A stretch of 64,000 nucleotides of DNA from NCBI RefSeq assembly GCF_000717345.1, contig NZ_JNZA01000027.1, positions 120,380 through 184,379 of the forward strand, given 5' to 3'. Under the pieces are notes generated by a model. That model was not told the origin of the DNA. It worked only from the letters and a program-made list of their open reading frames with translations, and made no database searches. The translations under genes were made by a program, and so were the position numbers. Shown here piece by piece: positions 26,783 to 37,048 of the stretch. Numbering within the stretch: position 1 is the first letter of the stretch; each line of letters starts with the position of its first letter. Source of the stretch: Streptomyces lydicus. Lineage in GTDB: Bacteria > Actinomycetota > Actinomycetes > Streptomycetales > Streptomycetaceae.

Positions 26783-27445
26783 ATGCGCATTGTCATCGCA
26801 GGTGGACATGGTCAGATCGCGCTGCGGCTGGAGCGGTTGCTCGCCAAGCGCGGGGACGAGGTGGCGGGCATCATCCGCCGGCCGGAGCAGGCCGGCGACT
26901 TGCTGGCCGCGGGCGCCGAACCGGTGGTCTGCGACCTGGAGTCGGCGTCCGTGGAGGATGTCGCCCGGCACATGGAGGGCGCCGACGCGGCCGTCTTCGC
27001 GGCGGGCGCCGGTCCGGGCAGCGGCACCGCACGCAAGGAGACGGTGGACCGCGGCGCGGCGGTGCTGTTCGCGGACGCGGCGGAGGCGACGGGCGTGCGC
27101 CGCTTCCTCGTCGTCTCCTCGATGGGCGCGGACCGTGAGCCGCCCGAGGGCACCGACCCGGTCTTCGCGACGTACCTGCGGGCGAAGGGCGCCGCGGACG
27201 CGGACGTACGGGCCCGCGCGGGGCTGGACTGGACGATCCTGCGGCCGGGCCGGCTGACGAACGACCCCGGGACCGGCCTGATCACGCTGGCCGACGCGAC
27301 CGGGCCCGGCGAGGTTTCACGCGATGACGTGGCGGCCACCCTGGTGGCACTGCTCGACGAGCCGGGCACCGTCGGCCGCACGCTGGAGCTGATCAGTGGG
27401 GACGTGCCGGTGGAGGACGCGGTGCGGGCGGTCGCGAACCACTGA
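26783..27445 (+). CDS. NAD(P)-binding Rossmann-fold protein, atypical SDR
   Basis: A 220-residue single-domain protein starting MRIVIAGGHGQIALRLERL, with the nucleotide-binding GGHGQI pattern of atypical short-chain dehydrogenases (NmrA/SDR_a5 type). Later segments VRRFLVVSSMGADREPPEG and LDWTILRPGRLTNDP match the usual core, and VSRDDVAATLVALL the C-terminal part. These proteins may be flavin or quinone reductases or redox sensors; the substrate is unknown. It ends near a bidirectional terminator shared with tRNA-Tyr. Confidence 0.8.
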   Translation: MRIVIAGGHGQIALRLERLLAKRGDEVAGIIRRPEQAGDLLAAGAEPVVCDLESASVEDVARHMEGADAAVFAAGAGPGSGTARKETVDRGAAVLFADAAEATGVRRFLVVSSMGADREPPEGTDPVFATYLRAKGAADADVRARAGLDWTILRPGRLTNDPGTGLITLADATGPGEVSRDDVAATLVALLDEPGTVGRTLELISGDVPVEDAVRAVANH

Positions 27446-27470
27446 GGCACGGTGCCGGCGCGGCACACGA

Positions 27471-27510
27471 AAAGGCCCCTGAATCGCATTTCTACGATTC
27501 AGGGGCCTTT
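27471..27510. terminator. Bidirectional terminator
   Basis: A perfect 16-bp stem AAAGGCCCCTGAATCG / CGATTCAGGGGCCTTT with an 8-base loop, between the plus-strand SDR gene and the minus-strand tRNA-Tyr. A-T base pairs at its outer ends provide T-runs on both strands. Confidence 0.92.
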
Positions 27511-27519
27511 CCACACCTG

Positions 27520-27601
27520 TGGCGGCGCCAGGATTCGAACCTGGGAAGGCGAAGCCGGCAGATTTACAGTCTGCTCCCTTTGGCCGCTCGGGCACACCGC
27601 C
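27520..27601 (-). tRNA. tRNA-Tyr (GTA anticodon)
   Basis: An 82-base class II tRNA with an extended variable arm. Acceptor GGCGGTG / CGCCGCC, anticodon segment ACTGTAAAT gives GTA, T-loop TTCGAAT, discriminator A. CCA is not encoded. Confidence 0.95.
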
Positions 27602-27790
27602 AGGGTTTGCTGCCGGGAGATCCGCTGTGGGCGGCGCTCCGTGGCAACGACGTAAACCATACCCGATGGCTGGGGGTGGTTCGCCACCCGATTCGTGAGC
27701 GCTGGATCTTGGTCGGGTGGCTAGGCTGGGCAGGCGGTCCGGGGACGGACCGCAGCCGTGACGGATCTAGGTACGAGGAGCCAACTCAAC

Positions 27791-28279
27791 ATGGCCGACT
27801 CCAGTTTCGACATCGTCTCGAAGGTAGAGCGGCAGGAGGTCGACAACGCCCTCAACCAGGCCGCCAAGGAGATCTCGACGCGCTACGACTTCAAGGGCGT
27901 GGACGCCTCGATCGCATGGTCGGGCGAGAAGATCGAGATGCGGGCCAACGCCGAGGAGCGGGTCAAGGCCGTGCTCGACATCTTCCAGTCCAAGCTGGTC
28001 AAGCGCGGGATCTCGCTGAAGGCGCTGGACGCCGGTGAGCCGCAGGCTTCGGGCAAGGAGTACAAGATCTTCGCCTCCGTGGAGGAGGGGATCTCGCAGG
28101 AGAACGCGAAGAAGGTCGCCAAGATCATTCGCGATGAGGGTCCCAAGGGCGTCAAGGCGCAGGTGCAGGGCGACGAGCTGCGCGTCACCTCGAAAAGCCG
28201 GGACGACCTGCAGGCGGTGCAGCAGCTGCTGAAGGGCAAGGACCTGGACTTCGCGATCCAGTTCGTGAACTACCGGTAG
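27791..28279 (+). CDS. yajQ: YajQ-family nucleotide-binding protein
   Basis: A 162-residue UPF0234/YajQ protein starting [20 protein letters not shown], with TRYDFKG and [20 protein letters not shown], the expected two-domain alpha/beta arrangement. Members bind nucleotides, in some species cyclic di-GMP or tRNA, but the role in Streptomyces is not known. ATG at 27791 has GAGGAG 9 bases upstream. It appears to be a single-gene unit. Confidence 0.92.
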   Translation: MADSSFDIVSKVERQEVDNALNQAAKEISTRYDFKGVDASIAWSGEKIEMRANAEERVKAVLDIFQSKLVKRGISLKALDAGEPQASGKEYKIFASVEEGISQENAKKVAKIIRDEGPKGVKAQVQGDELRVTSKSRDDLQAVQQLLKGKDLDFAIQFVNYR

Positions 28280-28416
28280 CAGTCCGGCTTTCGGGTGCCT
28301 TCGGATGGGGCGGTGCGCTGCGGCGTGCCGCCCCACCGGCGTTTCCCGGGCCGCCGTACGGGGATTCCGCGCGGACCGCTTGACCTCGATCTTGGTTGAG
28401 GTTGCAGGGTCGTCGC

Positions 28417-29154
28417 ATGACTACTTCTCACGACGTGCGCAAGAACCCCGCCGGCGGGGCCGGGGGCGGTTTTCTGGTGGATGTGTTCCCTCAGGTGCGA
28501 CGGCCGGATGCCGGGACGGTGCTGATCAGCGAGTGGGACGCGGGCGGCCCCGAAGGGCAGCGGGCGGTCCTGGAGGGGGTGGCCCGCGCCTGGGAGGAGA
28601 CGCCGCTGCCGGCGGACTTCCTCTCCCGGGTGCTGTTCGCCGGGACGGACGGGCGCAGCGTGCTCAATTACGCCCAGTGGACGAGCGAGGCGGCGCACCG
28701 GGAGTTCGTCCGGAGTGAGGACACCGGCCTGAGCGAGCGGATCGCGGCGGCGCTGGACGCGGTGGGGGACGTCGGCAACGAGGGGCCCGCCCGTTACCGG
28801 CTGTACCGCAGCATGCTGCCCGAGGAGGAGCCGGAGGCCCCGGGCTGCGTCGTCCGCGTCGCCTTCCGGACGACGGGGCACGACGCGGCCCGGGAGCTCG
28901 TCGACGGGCTGTTCGGCCTGCTGGGCGAGCGGCAGCAGGGCTCCGGTGCGATCGCCTCGCACTTCCACATCAGCGAGGACGGCACCCGGATCGTCAACTA
29001 CAGCGAGTGGACGACCCCGGAGGCCCACCAGCGGGTGGTCGACGCACGGCTCGGGGGCGGCGGTGAGGTGATGCGGTTCATCAACGGCCTGCCGGGGGTC
29101 GAGCCGCTCGGTTTCCGGCGCTACGTGGCCCCACGGGGGCTCGTACGGGCGTGA
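28417..29154 (+). CDS. Protein with two antibiotic biosynthesis monooxygenase (ABM) domains
   Basis: A 245-residue protein with two tandem ABM-like ferredoxin-fold domains, roughly residues 30-110 and 135-235. Both contain the NYxxW pattern typical of ABM proteins, LNYAQWTSEAAHREFV in the first and VNYSEWTTPEAHQRVV in the second. Such proteins may degrade or modify quinones or small aromatics, or act only in binding. It is convergent with the yccF-like gene (34-base gap) and no biosynthetic cluster surrounds it. Confidence 0.75.
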   Translation: MTTSHDVRKNPAGGAGGGFLVDVFPQVRRPDAGTVLISEWDAGGPEGQRAVLEGVARAWEETPLPADFLSRVLFAGTDGRSVLNYAQWTSEAAHREFVRSEDTGLSERIAAALDAVGDVGNEGPARYRLYRSMLPEEEPEAPGCVVRVAFRTTGHDAARELVDGLFGLLGERQQGSGAIASHFHISEDGTRIVNYSEWTTPEAHQRVVDARLGGGGEVMRFINGLPGVEPLGFRRYVAPRGLVRA

Positions 29155-29188
29155 GGCGAGGGCGCGGGGCTCCGGGGTGCTCCCGGGG

Positions 29189-29581
29189 TCAGCGGGTGGC
29201 GAACGGCTGGTCCGTGGGGACGATGTCGCGGCCCAGGGGCACCAGGGAGATCGGGATCATCTTGAAGTTGGCGATGCCGAAGGGGATGCCGATGATCGTC
29301 ACGCACAGGGCCAGACCGGTGACGATGTGCCCCAGGGCCAGCCACCAGCCCGCGAAGATGATCCAGATGACGTTGCCGACCGCCGACCCGACGCCGGCGT
29401 CGTGCCGCAGGACCGTGGTCCGTCCGAAGGGCCACAGGGCGTAGCCGGCGATCCGGAAGGACGCGATGCCGAACGGGATCGTGATGATCAGGATGCAGCA
29501 GATGATCCCGGCGAGGACGTAGCCGATGGCCAGCCAGAAGCCGCTGAGGACCAGCCAGAGGACGTTGAGGAGGGTTTTCAT
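29189..29581 (-). CDS. yccF: YccF-domain membrane protein
   Basis: A 130-residue inner-membrane protein with two copies of the YccF (DUF307) repeat: ITIPFGIASFRIAGYALWPFG and IGIPFGIANFKMIPISLVPLG, each following a hydrophobic segment. Function is unknown. ATG at 29581 has GGAAGG 9 bases upstream; an extended frame starting earlier is not conserved. Confidence 0.85.
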   Translation of the reverse strand: MKTLLNVLWLVLSGFWLAIGYVLAGIICCILIITIPFGIASFRIAGYALWPFGRTTVLRHDAGVGSAVGNVIWIIFAGWWLALGHIVTGLALCVTIIGIPFGIANFKMIPISLVPLGRDIVPTDQPFATR

Positions 29582-29714
29582 GATCGGCAGCCTTCCACGG
29601 GCACGGCGGGAACACATCTGAATCTGCCGTGCTAGACGCACCGGAGCCGGTTGAACGTTGCAATCATCATGCGACGGGCGGGTGGGGGCGGCCAGCCGCC
29701 CGTCGCGGCCGGCC

Positions 29715-30581
29715 TCACGGGTGGCGGTGGCCCGCCATCTGTTCGAGGCGGGTGATCCGCTCGCCCATCGGCGGGTGGGTGGAGAACAGCCGGGACAGGC
29801 CGCCGCCCGCGCCGAACGGGTTGGCGATCATCATGTGGCTCGCCGTCTCCAGGCGCGGCTCGGGCGGCAGGGGCAGCTGCCGGGTGCCGCTCTCCAGCTT
29901 GCGCAGGGCGGAGGCCAGGGCGAGCGGGTCGCCGGTGAGCTGGGCGCCCGAGGCGTCGGCCTCGTACTCGCGGGAGCGGCTGACGGCCAGCTGGATCAGC
30001 GAGGCCGCGACCGGCCCGAGGATCATGATCAGCAGCATGCCGAGGAGGCCGGGTCCCTCGTCGTCGTCGCTTCTGCCCAGGGGGATCAGCCAGGCGAAGT
30101 TGACCAGGAACATCACCACCGATGCCAGCGCGCCGGCCACGGAGGAGATGAGGATGTCGCGGTTGTAGACGTGGCTGAGCTCGTGGCCGATGACGCCGCG
30201 CAGCTCGCGCTCGTCGAGGAGCTGGAGGATGCCGTCGGTGCAGCAGACCGCGGCGTTGCGCGGGTTGCGGCCGGTGGCGAAGGCGTTGGGTGCCTGGGTC
30301 GGGGAGATGTACAGCCGCGGCATGGGCTGGCGGGCGGCCGTCGACAGTTCGCGGACCATCCGGTAGAGCTGCGGCGCCTCGAACTCGCTGACCGGGCGGG
30401 CCCGCATGGCCCGCAGTGCGAGCTTGTCGCTGTTCCAGTACGCGTAGGCGTTGGTGCCCAGCGCCACCAGGACGGCGATGATCAGGCCGGTACGGCCGAA
30501 GAGGCTGCCGATGACGATGATGAGGGCGGACAGCCCTCCGAGGAGTACGGCGGTCCTGAGCCCGTTGTGCCGGCGGTGCAC
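29715..30581 (-). CDS. htpX: Membrane zinc metalloprotease HtpX
   Basis: HtpX (288 residues), an M48 family membrane protease that degrades misfolded membrane proteins. The zinc motif HELSH gives H133, E134 and H137, and the third ligand is probably E204 in SREYEAD. Hydrophobic segments at about residues 12-48 and 145-200 anchor it. The GTG start has GGAGG 7 bases upstream. It lies downstream of nuoN on the same strand (219-base gap) and may serve membrane-protein quality control. Confidence 0.93.
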   Translation of the reverse strand: MHRRHNGLRTAVLLGGLSALIIVIGSLFGRTGLIIAVLVALGTNAYAYWNSDKLALRAMRARPVSEFEAPQLYRMVRELSTAARQPMPRLYISPTQAPNAFATGRNPRNAAVCCTDGILQLLDERELRGVIGHELSHVYNRDILISSVAGALASVVMFLVNFAWLIPLGRSDDDEGPGLLGMLLIMILGPVAASLIQLAVSRSREYEADASGAQLTGDPLALASALRKLESGTRQLPLPPEPRLETASHMMIANPFGAGGGLSRLFSTHPPMGERITRLEQMAGHRHP

Positions 30582-30800
30582 GGTACGCCCTCCAAGCGGT
30601 GCGGCAGGGGAACCCTGTGCTTCGTTGCTCCACTCTCCAGTGGACCCTTACTCACTGGTCAACGCGAGATGAACGGGCCTGGTTCCCCTGTGCGCGAGCG
30701 GCGGGGCCGGGCGGGGCACGGACGGCCGCCCCGTGGGGCGTACCGCCGTACGGGCGCCCTGGGCGCCGTCAGGACCTGCCGGAGGAGCGCGGAGCCGCCG
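30582..30800 (-). other. Gap between nuoN and htpX
   Basis: A 219-base stretch with no gene. A TTGACC hexamer on the minus strand (30662-30657) may be the -35 of an htpX promoter, but no matching -10 is convincing. No strong terminator for nuoN is seen. Confidence 0.3.
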
Positions 30801-32330
30801 TCAGAGCAGCGCGCCGGACGCGAAGCGCAGGACGAGCTGCGGGGCGCCGGAGAGGGCGACGCCGAGGACGGCGGCGAGGCCGATGGCGGTGGCGAGGGGC
30901 GCCGGGATCCACCCGTGGGCCGGCTCCGGGCCCGCGGGTGCGGCCCCGGTCTCCTCGGCGCCGCGGAACAGCACCGCGGTCCACTGGAGGTAGTAGTAGA
31001 GCGCGATGACGACGTTGACGGCCATCACCACGGCGAGCCAGGCCAGCCCCGCGTCGACGGCCGCGGAGAACACCGTGACCTTGGCGAACAGGCCGATGAT
31101 GCCGGGCGGCAGACCGGCCAGGCAGAGCAGGAAGAAGCCGAGGGCGAGCGCCACCAGGGGGCGCCGGGCGTACAGGCCCCGGTAGTCGGCGATGCGGTTG
31201 GCCGGGCGGGTACGGGCGACCAGGGCGGCGACGGCGAAGGCGCCGAGGTTCACGGCCGCGTACATCAGGGCGTAGGCGACGGTGGAGCCGATGGCGTGCG
31301 CCGGGTCGTGGACGTAGCCGGCCGCGGCGAGCGGGACCAGGAGGTAGCCGGCCTGGCCGACCGAGGACCAGGCGAGCAGGCGGACCGCGCTGTGCGCCCG
31401 GTACGGGTCCTGGCGCAGCGCCGCGACGTTGCCGACGGTCATGGTGAGCGCGGCCAGCACGGCCAGCGCCGGGCCCCAGACGTCGGCGTACGAGGGGAAG
31501 CCCTGGACGGTGACGAGGATCAGGCCGGAGAAGCCGACGGCCTTGCCGACCACGGAGAGGTAGCCGGCGATGGGCAGCGGGGCGCCCACGTAGGTGTCCG
31601 GCACCCAGAAGTGGAACGGGGCGGCCGCGGTCTTGAAGGCGAAGCCCACCAGGGTGAGCGCGGCGCCGGCGCCGGCCAGGGTGGCGAGGCGCGGGTCGGG
31701 CAGGGCGGTGAGGGCGTGCGCCACCCGGGAGAGGTGCAGGCTGCCGGTGGCGGCGTACAGGAAGCTCACGCCGAGCAGCATCACGGCGGTGGCGGCCACC
31801 GAGGACAGGAAGAACTTCAGCGCCGCCTCGGAGGAGAGGCGGTCGCCGCGCCGCAGGCCCACGAGGGCGAAGGCGGGCAGCGAGGCCACCTCCAGGGCGA
31901 TGACGAGGGTGGCGAGGTCCCGGGAGGCGGGCAGCAGGGCGGCGCCGGCCGCGGAGGACAGCAGCAGGAACCAGTACTCGCCGGAGGGCAGGTCCTGGTC
32001 CTTGACGGTGTCGATGGACAGCAGCGCGGTCAGCAGTGCGCCGGCGAGCACCAGGAACTGGATGACCAGGGCGAACGGGTCGGCCACGTAGCTGCACACG
32101 TCGGGGTGCCCGGCGAGGCAGAAGGTGCGGCGGTCGCCGTTCAGGAGGGGCAGCAGGGACAGCGCGGCGAGCGCGAGACCCGCCGTCGCGAGCCAGCCGA
32201 GCAGCGGCTTGCGGGCCGCCGGGACGAAGAGGTCGGCGACGAGCACCACCAGGGCGACGGCCGCGGTCAGGGTGGGCGGTGCGAGGGCGACCCAGTCGAC
32301 GGACTGGACGAGGGAGGTGACCTGGCTCAT
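30801..32330 (-). CDS. nuoN: NADH-quinone oxidoreductase-type subunit N
   Basis: An antiporter-like membrane subunit (509 residues, about 14 helices) of a complex I-type enzyme. It shows SSEAALKFFLSSVAATAVML with a key lysine of the proton channel and FKTAAAPFHFWVPDTY, conserved in NuoN. ATG at 32330 overlaps the nuoM stop by one base (TGATG), with GGAGG upstream. It is the last gene of the nuoABCHIJKLMN operon. Confidence 0.93.
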   Translation of the reverse strand: MSQVTSLVQSVDWVALAPPTLTAAVALVVLVADLFVPAARKPLLGWLATAGLALAALSLLPLLNGDRRTFCLAGHPDVCSYVADPFALVIQFLVLAGALLTALLSIDTVKDQDLPSGEYWFLLLSSAAGAALLPASRDLATLVIALEVASLPAFALVGLRRGDRLSSEAALKFFLSSVAATAVMLLGVSFLYAATGSLHLSRVAHALTALPDPRLATLAGAGAALTLVGFAFKTAAAPFHFWVPDTYVGAPLPIAGYLSVVGKAVGFSGLILVTVQGFPSYADVWGPALAVLAALTMTVGNVAALRQDPYRAHSAVRLLAWSSVGQAGYLLVPLAAAGYVHDPAHAIGSTVAYALMYAAVNLGAFAVAALVARTRPANRIADYRGLYARRPLVALALGFFLLCLAGLPPGIIGLFAKVTVFSAAVDAGLAWLAVVMAVNVVIALYYYLQWTAVLFRGAEETGAAPAGPEPAHGWIPAPLATAIGLAAVLGVALSGAPQLVLRFASGALL

Positions 32331-33973
32331 CACTTACCGCCTCCGAGGAGCTGCTGGACGGCCGGATCGCTGAGGCCGAGGAGGGCTGCCGGCCACAGGC
32401 CGGCGAGGACGGTGAGGGCGGCCAGCGGGGACCAGGCGGCGTACTCGTAGCGCGCGAGGTCGGGGATCGCGGGGGCCCGGTCGGCGGCGCGGCCGGGCGT
32501 GGCGGCGTCGTCGCCGGACGGGTCGCCGGCGCCGAGCGGGGCGGTCGCTGCGAGGTGCGGGGTGCCGCCCATGCAGACGCGGCGGACGACCAGCAGCAGG
32601 TAGGCGGCGGTCAGCAGGGTGCCGAGGCCGGCCAGCGCCATGAACGTCAGGAAGGCGGGGCGGCTCAGGCCGGCGGCCGGCCGGAAGGCGCCGAACATGG
32701 CGAGCATCTCGCCCCAGAAGCCGGCGAGTCCGGGGAGGCCCAGGGAGGCGACGGCCCCGAAGGCGAGCAGGCCGCCGAAGCGGGGGGCCCTGCCGTAGAG
32801 GGCGGCGCCGGTGCTGCCGGCGAGGGTGTCGAGGTCGGTGCTGCCGAAGCGGTCCTTGAGGGCGCCGACCATGAAGAACAGCAGGCCGGTGATCAGGCCG
32901 TGCGCGATGTTGGCGAACAGCGCGCCGTTGACGCCGGTGGGGGTCATGCTGGCGATGCCGAGCAGGACGAAGCCCATGTGGCCGACGGAGCTGTAGGCGA
33001 TCAGGCGCTTGAGGTCGCCCTTGGCGCCCTTGCGGACGAGGGCGAGGCACGCGAGCGAGCCGTAGACGATGCCGACGGCGGCCAGTGCGGCCAGGTACGG
33101 GGCGAAGGTGTGCATGCCCTCGGGGGTGATCGGCAGCGCGATCCGCACGAAGCCGTACGTGCCCATCTTCAGCAGGACGCCGGCCAGCAGCACCGAGCCG
33201 ACGGTGGGGGCGGCGGTGTGTGCGTCCGGCAGCCAGCTGTGCAGCGGCCACAGGGGCGACTTGACGGCCAGTCCGATGCCGACCGCGAGTACCGCGAGCA
33301 GCTGGACGGTGTGGCTGAGCTGGGCTTTCGGGCCGTTGTCAGTGGCGAGTGCCACCATGTCGAACGTGCCGGATTTCACGCCGATGAGGAGGAGGCCGAG
33401 CAGCATCACGACGGAGCCGAGCAGCGTGTAGAGGATGAACTTCCAGGCAGCCGCCTGCCTTCCGGCGCCGCCCCAGCGGGCGATCAGGAAGTACATCGGG
33501 ATGAGGACCATCTCAAAGGCGAGGAAGAACAGCATCAGGTCCAGGACGGCGAAGGTGGCGAGGGTGCCGGCCTCCAGGACGAGCAGCAGGGCCACAAATG
33601 CCTTGGGTGACGGGCCCGTTGGCATGTGGAAGTACGAATAGAGCGCGCAGAGGAAGGTCAGCAGCGCGGTCATGACGACGAGGGGGAGCGAGATGCCGTC
33701 GACGCCGAGGTGGATGCGGATGTCGAGCGCCGGGATCCAGCTGATGTCGGTGGTGGCCTGCATACGGGCCGGGTGATCGTGATCGAAGCCGGCGGCCAGC
33801 GCGATCGCGGCGGCGAGCACGGCGCCGGTGACGGTCACGCCGTGGCGCAGCACGGCCTGGTCGGGGTTCTTGCCCCTCAGGCCGGGCGGGGCCGGGAACA
33901 GTGCGGCCAGCGCGCCGATCAGGGGCAGGGCGACGAGGGCCGCGAGGAGGATCTGCAGGGCGGTGTGGTTCAC
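32330..33973 (-). CDS. nuoM: NADH-quinone oxidoreductase-type subunit M
   Basis: The second antiporter-like proton-pumping subunit (547 residues). The conserved glutamate lies in FLAFEMVLIPMYFLIARWGG (about E144), with the channel lysine in RQAAAWKFILYTLLGS, and SPLWPLHSWLPDAHTAAPT is the standard discontinuous-helix region. GTG start with GAGGAGGG upstream. A 98-base gap with a small GGGGG/CCCCC hairpin (34041-34054) separates it from nuoL, the only non-overlapping junction in the operon. Confidence 0.94.
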   Translation of the reverse strand: MNHTALQILLAALVALPLIGALAALFPAPPGLRGKNPDQAVLRHGVTVTGAVLAAAIALAAGFDHDHPARMQATTDISWIPALDIRIHLGVDGISLPLVVMTALLTFLCALYSYFHMPTGPSPKAFVALLLVLEAGTLATFAVLDLMLFFLAFEMVLIPMYFLIARWGGAGRQAAAWKFILYTLLGSVVMLLGLLLIGVKSGTFDMVALATDNGPKAQLSHTVQLLAVLAVGIGLAVKSPLWPLHSWLPDAHTAAPTVGSVLLAGVLLKMGTYGFVRIALPITPEGMHTFAPYLAALAAVGIVYGSLACLALVRKGAKGDLKRLIAYSSVGHMGFVLLGIASMTPTGVNGALFANIAHGLITGLLFFMVGALKDRFGSTDLDTLAGSTGAALYGRAPRFGGLLAFGAVASLGLPGLAGFWGEMLAMFGAFRPAAGLSRPAFLTFMALAGLGTLLTAAYLLLVVRRVCMGGTPHLAATAPLGAGDPSGDDAATPGRAADRAPAIPDLARYEYAAWSPLAALTVLAGLWPAALLGLSDPAVQQLLGGGK

Positions 33974-34071
33974 GGGTCAGGCCCTCCTCGGGGTTCCGGC
34001 TCCGGCGGGGCGGGCCACGCGGACTGTCGGCTGGCGGTGCGGGGGTCGGCCCCCGGCGGATGGCGGCACGG

Positions 34072-36069
34072 TCAGGCTCCCGTGCCCGTGGCGATGAGGA
34101 CGGCGGCGACGGCCAGCACGAGCGAGCCGGCGAGCAGCGCGCCGAGGTAGGTCTGCACGTTGCCGGTCTGGGCGCGGCGGACGGCGGCGCCCAGCCAGCG
34201 GGGGGCGGCGCCCGCGCCGCGGACGTAGGTGTCGACGACCTCGCGGTCCAGGAAGCGGACGAGCGTGGCGGCGGCGCGTACGGGGCGGACGAACAGCGCG
34301 GTGTAGACGGCGTCGAGGTGGAAGCCGACGGCGGCGTGCGGCTGCAGCGGGCCGAGGAGGAGGCGGCCGGGGTCGGCCGGGTCCGGCGCGGCGGCCACGC
34401 TCCCGTAGACCGGGGCGTGGGTGGCGATGGCCGTCTCCTCGGCGAGCCCGGGCGGGGCGTCCGGGTCGGCGATGACCGCGCCGATCGGGGTGCGGGCGGC
34501 CAGGGCCGTGGTGTGGCGCCAGGCCGCGTAGGTGACCAGGCCGCCGGCGACGGCGATACCGGTGCCCAGGACGGAGGTGGTCAGGGCCGGGGCGAGCGAA
34601 CGCCCGTCGAACCAGTCGGGCAGGAAGGGGGCGGTGAGGCCGAGCGCGAGGGTGGGGACGAACAGCACCCACAGGACGGCGTTCATGACGAGCGGCTGCC
34701 GGCCGTGGTCGGGGGCTTCGACGCCGCTGCCCTTGAAGACCAGCAGCCACAGGCGGGTGGCGTAGGCCGCGGTGAGCAGGGCGGTGAGCAGGCCGGAGAC
34801 CAGCACGGTCCAGCCGGCGGCGCCGGGGATGCCGTGCGCACCGCCGGTGGCGGCGTGCTCGGCCGCGCCCAGGACGGCTTCCTTGGAGAAGAAGCCGGCG
34901 AACGGCGGGATCGCGGCGAGCGCGAGCAGCGCGACGGTGACGGTCCAGTAGGCGTCCGGGATGCGCCGGGCCAGGCCCGTCATCCGGGACATCGCGGCGA
35001 GCGAGTTGGTGCCCGCGGCGTGGATGATCACGCCCGCGCCCAGGAAGAGGAGGGCCTTGAACGCACCGTGCGTCAGGAGGTGGAAGACGGCGGCTCCGCG
35101 GTCGCCGACGGCCAGCGCGCCCAGCATGTAGCCGAGCTGGCCGACCGTCGAATAGGCCAGCACGCGCTTGATGTCGTCCTGGGCCAGCGCGGCGAGACCG
35201 GAGCCGACCATGGTGATCGCCGCCATGACGGCCATCACGATCAGGGCGGCCGCGGAGGCCGCGAAGACCGGGAGGAGACGGGCCACGACGTAGATGCCGG
35301 CCGCCACCATCGTCGCGGCGTGGATCAGCGCCGAGACCGGCGTCGGGCCGGCCATCGCGTCCGGGAGCCAGGTGTGCAGCGGGAACTGCGCCGACTTGCC
35401 GGCGACGCCGGCCAGCAGCAGCAGCGCGATCAGCGTCGGGTGGTCCAGGCCGCGGTTGGCGACCGAGCCGAGGATGCCGGTGATGCGGAAGGTTCCGGCG
35501 TCGGCGGCCAGCGCGAAGATGCCGAAGAGGAAGGGGACATCGCCGAGCTTGGTGACGAGGAACGCCTTGAGGGAGGCGGCGCGGGCGGTCTCGGTCTCCC
35601 AGTAGTGGCCGACGAGGAAGTAGGAGCAGATGCCCATGACTTCCCAGCCGACCAGCAGCACCATCAGGTCGCCGGTGTAGACGACCAGCAGCATCGCGGA
35701 GGTGAAGAGGGAGACCAGCGCGGCGTAGGAGGCGTAGCGCGGGTCCTCGCGCAGATAGGCGGTGGAGTAGAGCTGCACACAGGTCGCCACGACACCCACG
35801 AGGACGGCCATCAGCGCGGCGAAGCCGTCGACGTGCAGGGCCAGGTCGATGGGGATCGAGCCGGTCGGGGTGAGCCGGGTGGCGACGTCGGTGGCGGTGC
35901 CGCCGCCCTGTCCGACCGCGACGACGACGGTCAGCGCGGCCGCGGCCAGCGTCGGCAGCACGGCCAGCGGCCGTACGAAACCGGGCGCGCGGCGCCCCAG
36001 GAAGAGGCCGGCGACGGCCCCGAGGAAGGGCAGGAGGGGAACGAGAACGGCGGTGGTCGTGAGCGTCAC
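34072..36069 (-). CDS. nuoL: NADH-quinone oxidoreductase-type subunit L
   Basis: The distal antiporter-like subunit (665 residues), with the long C-terminal transverse helix region. Key polar residues are visible in [20 protein letters not shown] and [10 protein letters not shown], and [20 protein letters not shown] is typical. GTG start overlaps the nuoK stop by 4 bases (GTGA), and GGAGG precedes it. Confidence 0.94.
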   Translation of the reverse strand: MTLTTTAVLVPLLPFLGAVAGLFLGRRAPGFVRPLAVLPTLAAAALTVVVAVGQGGGTATDVATRLTPTGSIPIDLALHVDGFAALMAVLVGVVATCVQLYSTAYLREDPRYASYAALVSLFTSAMLLVVYTGDLMVLLVGWEVMGICSYFLVGHYWETETARAASLKAFLVTKLGDVPFLFGIFALAADAGTFRITGILGSVANRGLDHPTLIALLLLAGVAGKSAQFPLHTWLPDAMAGPTPVSALIHAATMVAAGIYVVARLLPVFAASAAALIVMAVMAAITMVGSGLAALAQDDIKRVLAYSTVGQLGYMLGALAVGDRGAAVFHLLTHGAFKALLFLGAGVIIHAAGTNSLAAMSRMTGLARRIPDAYWTVTVALLALAAIPPFAGFFSKEAVLGAAEHAATGGAHGIPGAAGWTVLVSGLLTALLTAAYATRLWLLVFKGSGVEAPDHGRQPLVMNAVLWVLFVPTLALGLTAPFLPDWFDGRSLAPALTTSVLGTGIAVAGGLVTYAAWRHTTALAARTPIGAVIADPDAPPGLAEETAIATHAPVYGSVAAAPDPADPGRLLLGPLQPHAAVGFHLDAVYTALFVRPVRAAATLVRFLDREVVDTYVRGAGAAPRWLGAAVRRAQTGNVQTYLGALLAGSLVLAVAAVLIATGTGA

Positions 36070-36437
36070 GCGGTGGCCTCCGCCTCGGTGTCCGGCTGCC
36101 GGTTCGTCGCTTCCGCGTCCGCCCCGTCCGGCCGCTCGGCGAGGTCGCGGAGCCGGTCGATGTCGGAGCTGCCGCGGTTGCGGTAGACGAGCAGCACGAT
36201 GGCCAGGCCGATGCCGATCTCGGCGGCGGCGACGGTGATGGTGAAGAGGGTGAGCGCCTGGCCGGCGTGCAGCGTGTCGCGCAGCCAGACGTCGAAGGCG
36301 ACGAGGTTGAGGTTGACGGCGTTGAGCATCAGCTCGACGGACATCAGCACCAGGATGGCGTTGCGGCGGGCGAGCACGCCGTACAGGCCGGTGCAGAAGA
36401 GGAGGACGGCGAGGACGGCCGGATAGGCGAGGTGCAT
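36066..36437 (-). CDS. nuoK: NADH-quinone oxidoreductase-type subunit K
   Basis: A small 3-helix membrane subunit with two essential glutamates visible in [15 protein letters not shown] and [13 protein letters not shown]. It has 123 residues because of a hydrophilic Asp/Glu/Arg-rich C-terminal tail of about 25 residues; most NuoK proteins are about 100. ATG overlaps the nuoJ stop by one base. Confidence 0.93.
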   Translation of the reverse strand: MHLAYPAVLAVLLFCTGLYGVLARRNAILVLMSVELMLNAVNLNLVAFDVWLRDTLHAGQALTLFTITVAAAEIGIGLAIVLLVYRNRGSSDIDRLRDLAERPDGADAEATNRQPDTEAEATA

Positions 36438-37048
36438 CAGCGCTGCTCCTCTCGCGGGGCGGGGGCGGTGGCGGTGGTGTTCCGGAGGGCCGCCGCGGGA
36501 GCCTTGCCCTCTCCGCCCCGGCGGGACAGCACGATGGCGCCGACGAGCGCGGCCAGCAGCAGCACGGACAGCGCCTCGAAGGGCAGTACCCAGTACTGGA
36601 AGAGGCTGCGCCCGGTGGTCTCGGTGGAGCCCTGGACGGCGTCGAGGTTGATCCAGGTGGCGCGGAAGGCGTCGACGACGACCCAGACCAGGGTGCCGGC
36701 CGAGGCGAGCGCGACGATCAGCGCGGCCCAGCGGTTGCCGGAATCGGCGTCCGGGGAACGGCCGATGGGCGCCTTGGTGAGCATCAGTCCGAAGAGCAGG
36801 AGGACGACGACCGAACCGACGTAGATGAGCACCTGCACCCAGGCGATGAACTCGGCCGTGAGCAGCAGGTATTCGATCGCGATCCCGCCGAGGGCGACGA
36901 CCAGCCAGAGGGCGGCGTGCACCAGCTGACGGGTGGTGACGGTGACGACGGCCGCGCCGAGGGTGGCGAGGCCGACGAGGAGGAAGGCGATCTCGACGCC
37001 GCCGGGAGAGAGGAATCCCTGGCCGGCGGCGGTGGCGGCGAGCGTCAC
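36437..37048 (-). CDS. nuoJ: NADH-quinone oxidoreductase-type subunit J
   Basis: A five-helix membrane subunit (203 residues) near the E-channel. It has [20 protein letters not shown] and [20 protein letters not shown], typical NuoJ regions. The GTG start overlaps the nuoI stop by 4 bases. The C-terminus has a short Ala/Lys-rich tail. Confidence 0.93.
   Translation of the reverse strand: MTLAATAAGQGFLSPGGVEIAFLLVGLATLGAAVVTVTTRQLVHAALWLVVALGGIAIEYLLLTAEFIAWVQVLIYVGSVVVLLLFGLMLTKAPIGRSPDADSGNRWAALIVALASAGTLVWVVVDAFRATWINLDAVQGSTETTGRSLFQYWVLPFEALSVLLLAALVGAIVLSRRGGEGKAPAAALRNTTATAPAPREEQR

Noticed and set aside
28417..29154. An antibiotic biosynthesis cluster around the ABM-domain protein
   Set aside because: No polyketide, peptide or tailoring genes are next to it; the neighbours are yajQ and a YccF-type gene.
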